Positions 22,654-23,053 of a stretch of 23,053 bases of DNA are shown piece by piece; the stretch's first letter is position 1, and each line of letters starts with the position of its first letter. The position numbers and the translations under genes were made by a program. The DNA is from a virus. The notes under the pieces were generated by a model. That model saw only the letters and a list, made by a program, of their open reading frames with translations, did not search any database and had not been told where the DNA came from. Where the stretch lies: the IMG/VR virus record IMGVR_UViG_3300031841_001463, positions 1-23,053 of that record. The stretch is one strand, 5' to 3'.

Positions 22654-23046
22654 ATGGATTGTCATTATTGCGGAGCACCCGCTACAACTAAAGATCACAT
22701 TATTCCAATCAGTTATAATTACAACGGACGCCCCAATAATGCTAATGCTAAAGGTGGTAAAACAGTAGATTGTTGTCGAGAATGTAACAGTTTACTTGGC
22801 GCTAAAGCTTTGTTTAGTATTGAAGAACGCGCACATGAAATTGCAGAGTGCCTTGAGCGTAGATATAAAAAGGAACTTAATGCTCCCGTTTGGACTAAAG
22901 AAGATCTCGAAGAACTTGGTCCTACGCTTCAAAAACAGATAAAAGCTAAACAATTCTTGCGAGATGAGATCTTGGAACGAACCAGGAATGCTGTGAGCGT
23001 AGCCCAGGGGCTCCTAGAACGGGCGATACCCCTATGGAGTGATTAA
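22654..23046 (+). CDS. HNH endonuclease-like protein, 130 aa
   Basis: Encodes 130 residues beginning at once with the metal-binding core: CHYCGAPATTKDHIIP (C3, C6, D14, H15), then TVDCCRECNSLLGAK (C41, C44, N45). The rest (about 50-130) is helical and charged and may bind DNA or a partner. It is an HNH-superfamily nuclease by motif, but distinct from the HNH gene at 21167: there is almost no lead-in before the first Cys pair and the spacing differs, so it is not a recent tandem copy. The 47-base gap before it is pyrimidine-rich (CCCTTTCCACCCCTTCTACCC) with no terminator. Its TAA shares a base with a new ATG at 23046. Confidence 0.85.
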   Translation: MDCHYCGAPATTKDHIIPISYNYNGRPNNANAKGGKTVDCCRECNSLLGAKALFSIEERAHEIAECLERRYKKELNAPVWTKEDLEELGPTLQKQIKAKQFLRDEILERTRNAVSVAQGLLERAIPLWSD

Positions 23047-23053
23047 TGAATCA
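23046..23053 (+). CDS. Start of the next gene (3'-partial), possibly large terminase
   Basis: Only ATG AAT CA is visible. The TAATG overlap with the HNH gene is the same coupling used throughout the window. By comparison with T7 and cyanopodovirus gene order the large terminase (gp19) is the expected next major gene, but nothing in these eight bases tests this. Confidence 0.35.

Overview
This window is the late (structural) half of a T7-like cyanophage genome, most likely a cyanopodovirus of marine Synechococcus. The evidence is a photosystem II D1 gene (psbA, partial at the left edge) directly upstream of a T7-type virion module in T7 order: major capsid (gp10), tail tubular A (gp11), tail tubular B (gp12), three internal core proteins (gp14-, gp15- and gp16-like), a tail fibre with a T7 gp17-type N-terminus, and a T7 gp18-type small terminase. 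The C-terminal extension of D1 ([14 protein letters not shown]) looks more like marine Synechococcus than Prochlorococcus. Every gene I can support is on the + strand. No tRNA, integrase, CRISPR or insertion sequence is visible.

Layout. 1-953: psbA (residue 44 onward), of the D1:2 (Glu130) type. 954-1471: two tiny ORFs (37 and 55 codons) between two RNA-fold candidates; the second forms a dense structured leader before the capsid gene. 1472-2608: major capsid, closed by a textbook intrinsic terminator at 2623-2650, the same place as T7 T-phi. 2685-14144: gp11, gp12 and three internal virion proteins, joined by TAATG or ATGA overlaps or very short gaps. gp11 carries an inserted repeat-like domain, and the gp15-like protein ends in a lytic transglycosylase domain. 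14150-18508: a 1452-residue mosaic tail fibre with a gp17 N-terminus, a beta-helix-like middle, repeated GC-rich modules and a C-terminal S74 self-cleaving chaperone. It is followed by a second strong terminator (18544-18568).

18590-23053: a compact run of small accessory genes between fibre and the presumed large terminase. It holds a 105-residue conserved cyanophage protein, several small membrane or secreted proteins (including a two-segment holin-like candidate at 19499-19678), a secreted protein whose only canonical start lies deep inside the preceding gene, a TM plus coiled-coil protein, the small terminase, a basic protein, and three predicted HNH-superfamily nucleases in a row. In T7 this interval holds holin, small terminase, spanin and large terminase, so lysis and packaging functions are expected. 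No large terminase is inside the window; a new start codon at 23046 may begin it.

How it works together: psbA would keep photosystem II running during infection, the structural genes build capsid, tail and ejection core, and the right-hand cluster probably covers lysis and packaging with nuclease accessories. The parts least explained by known families are the RNA structures flanking the two micro-ORFs (954-1031, 1316-1417), the gp11 insertion, the overprinted start around 19833-20025 and the HNH cluster.
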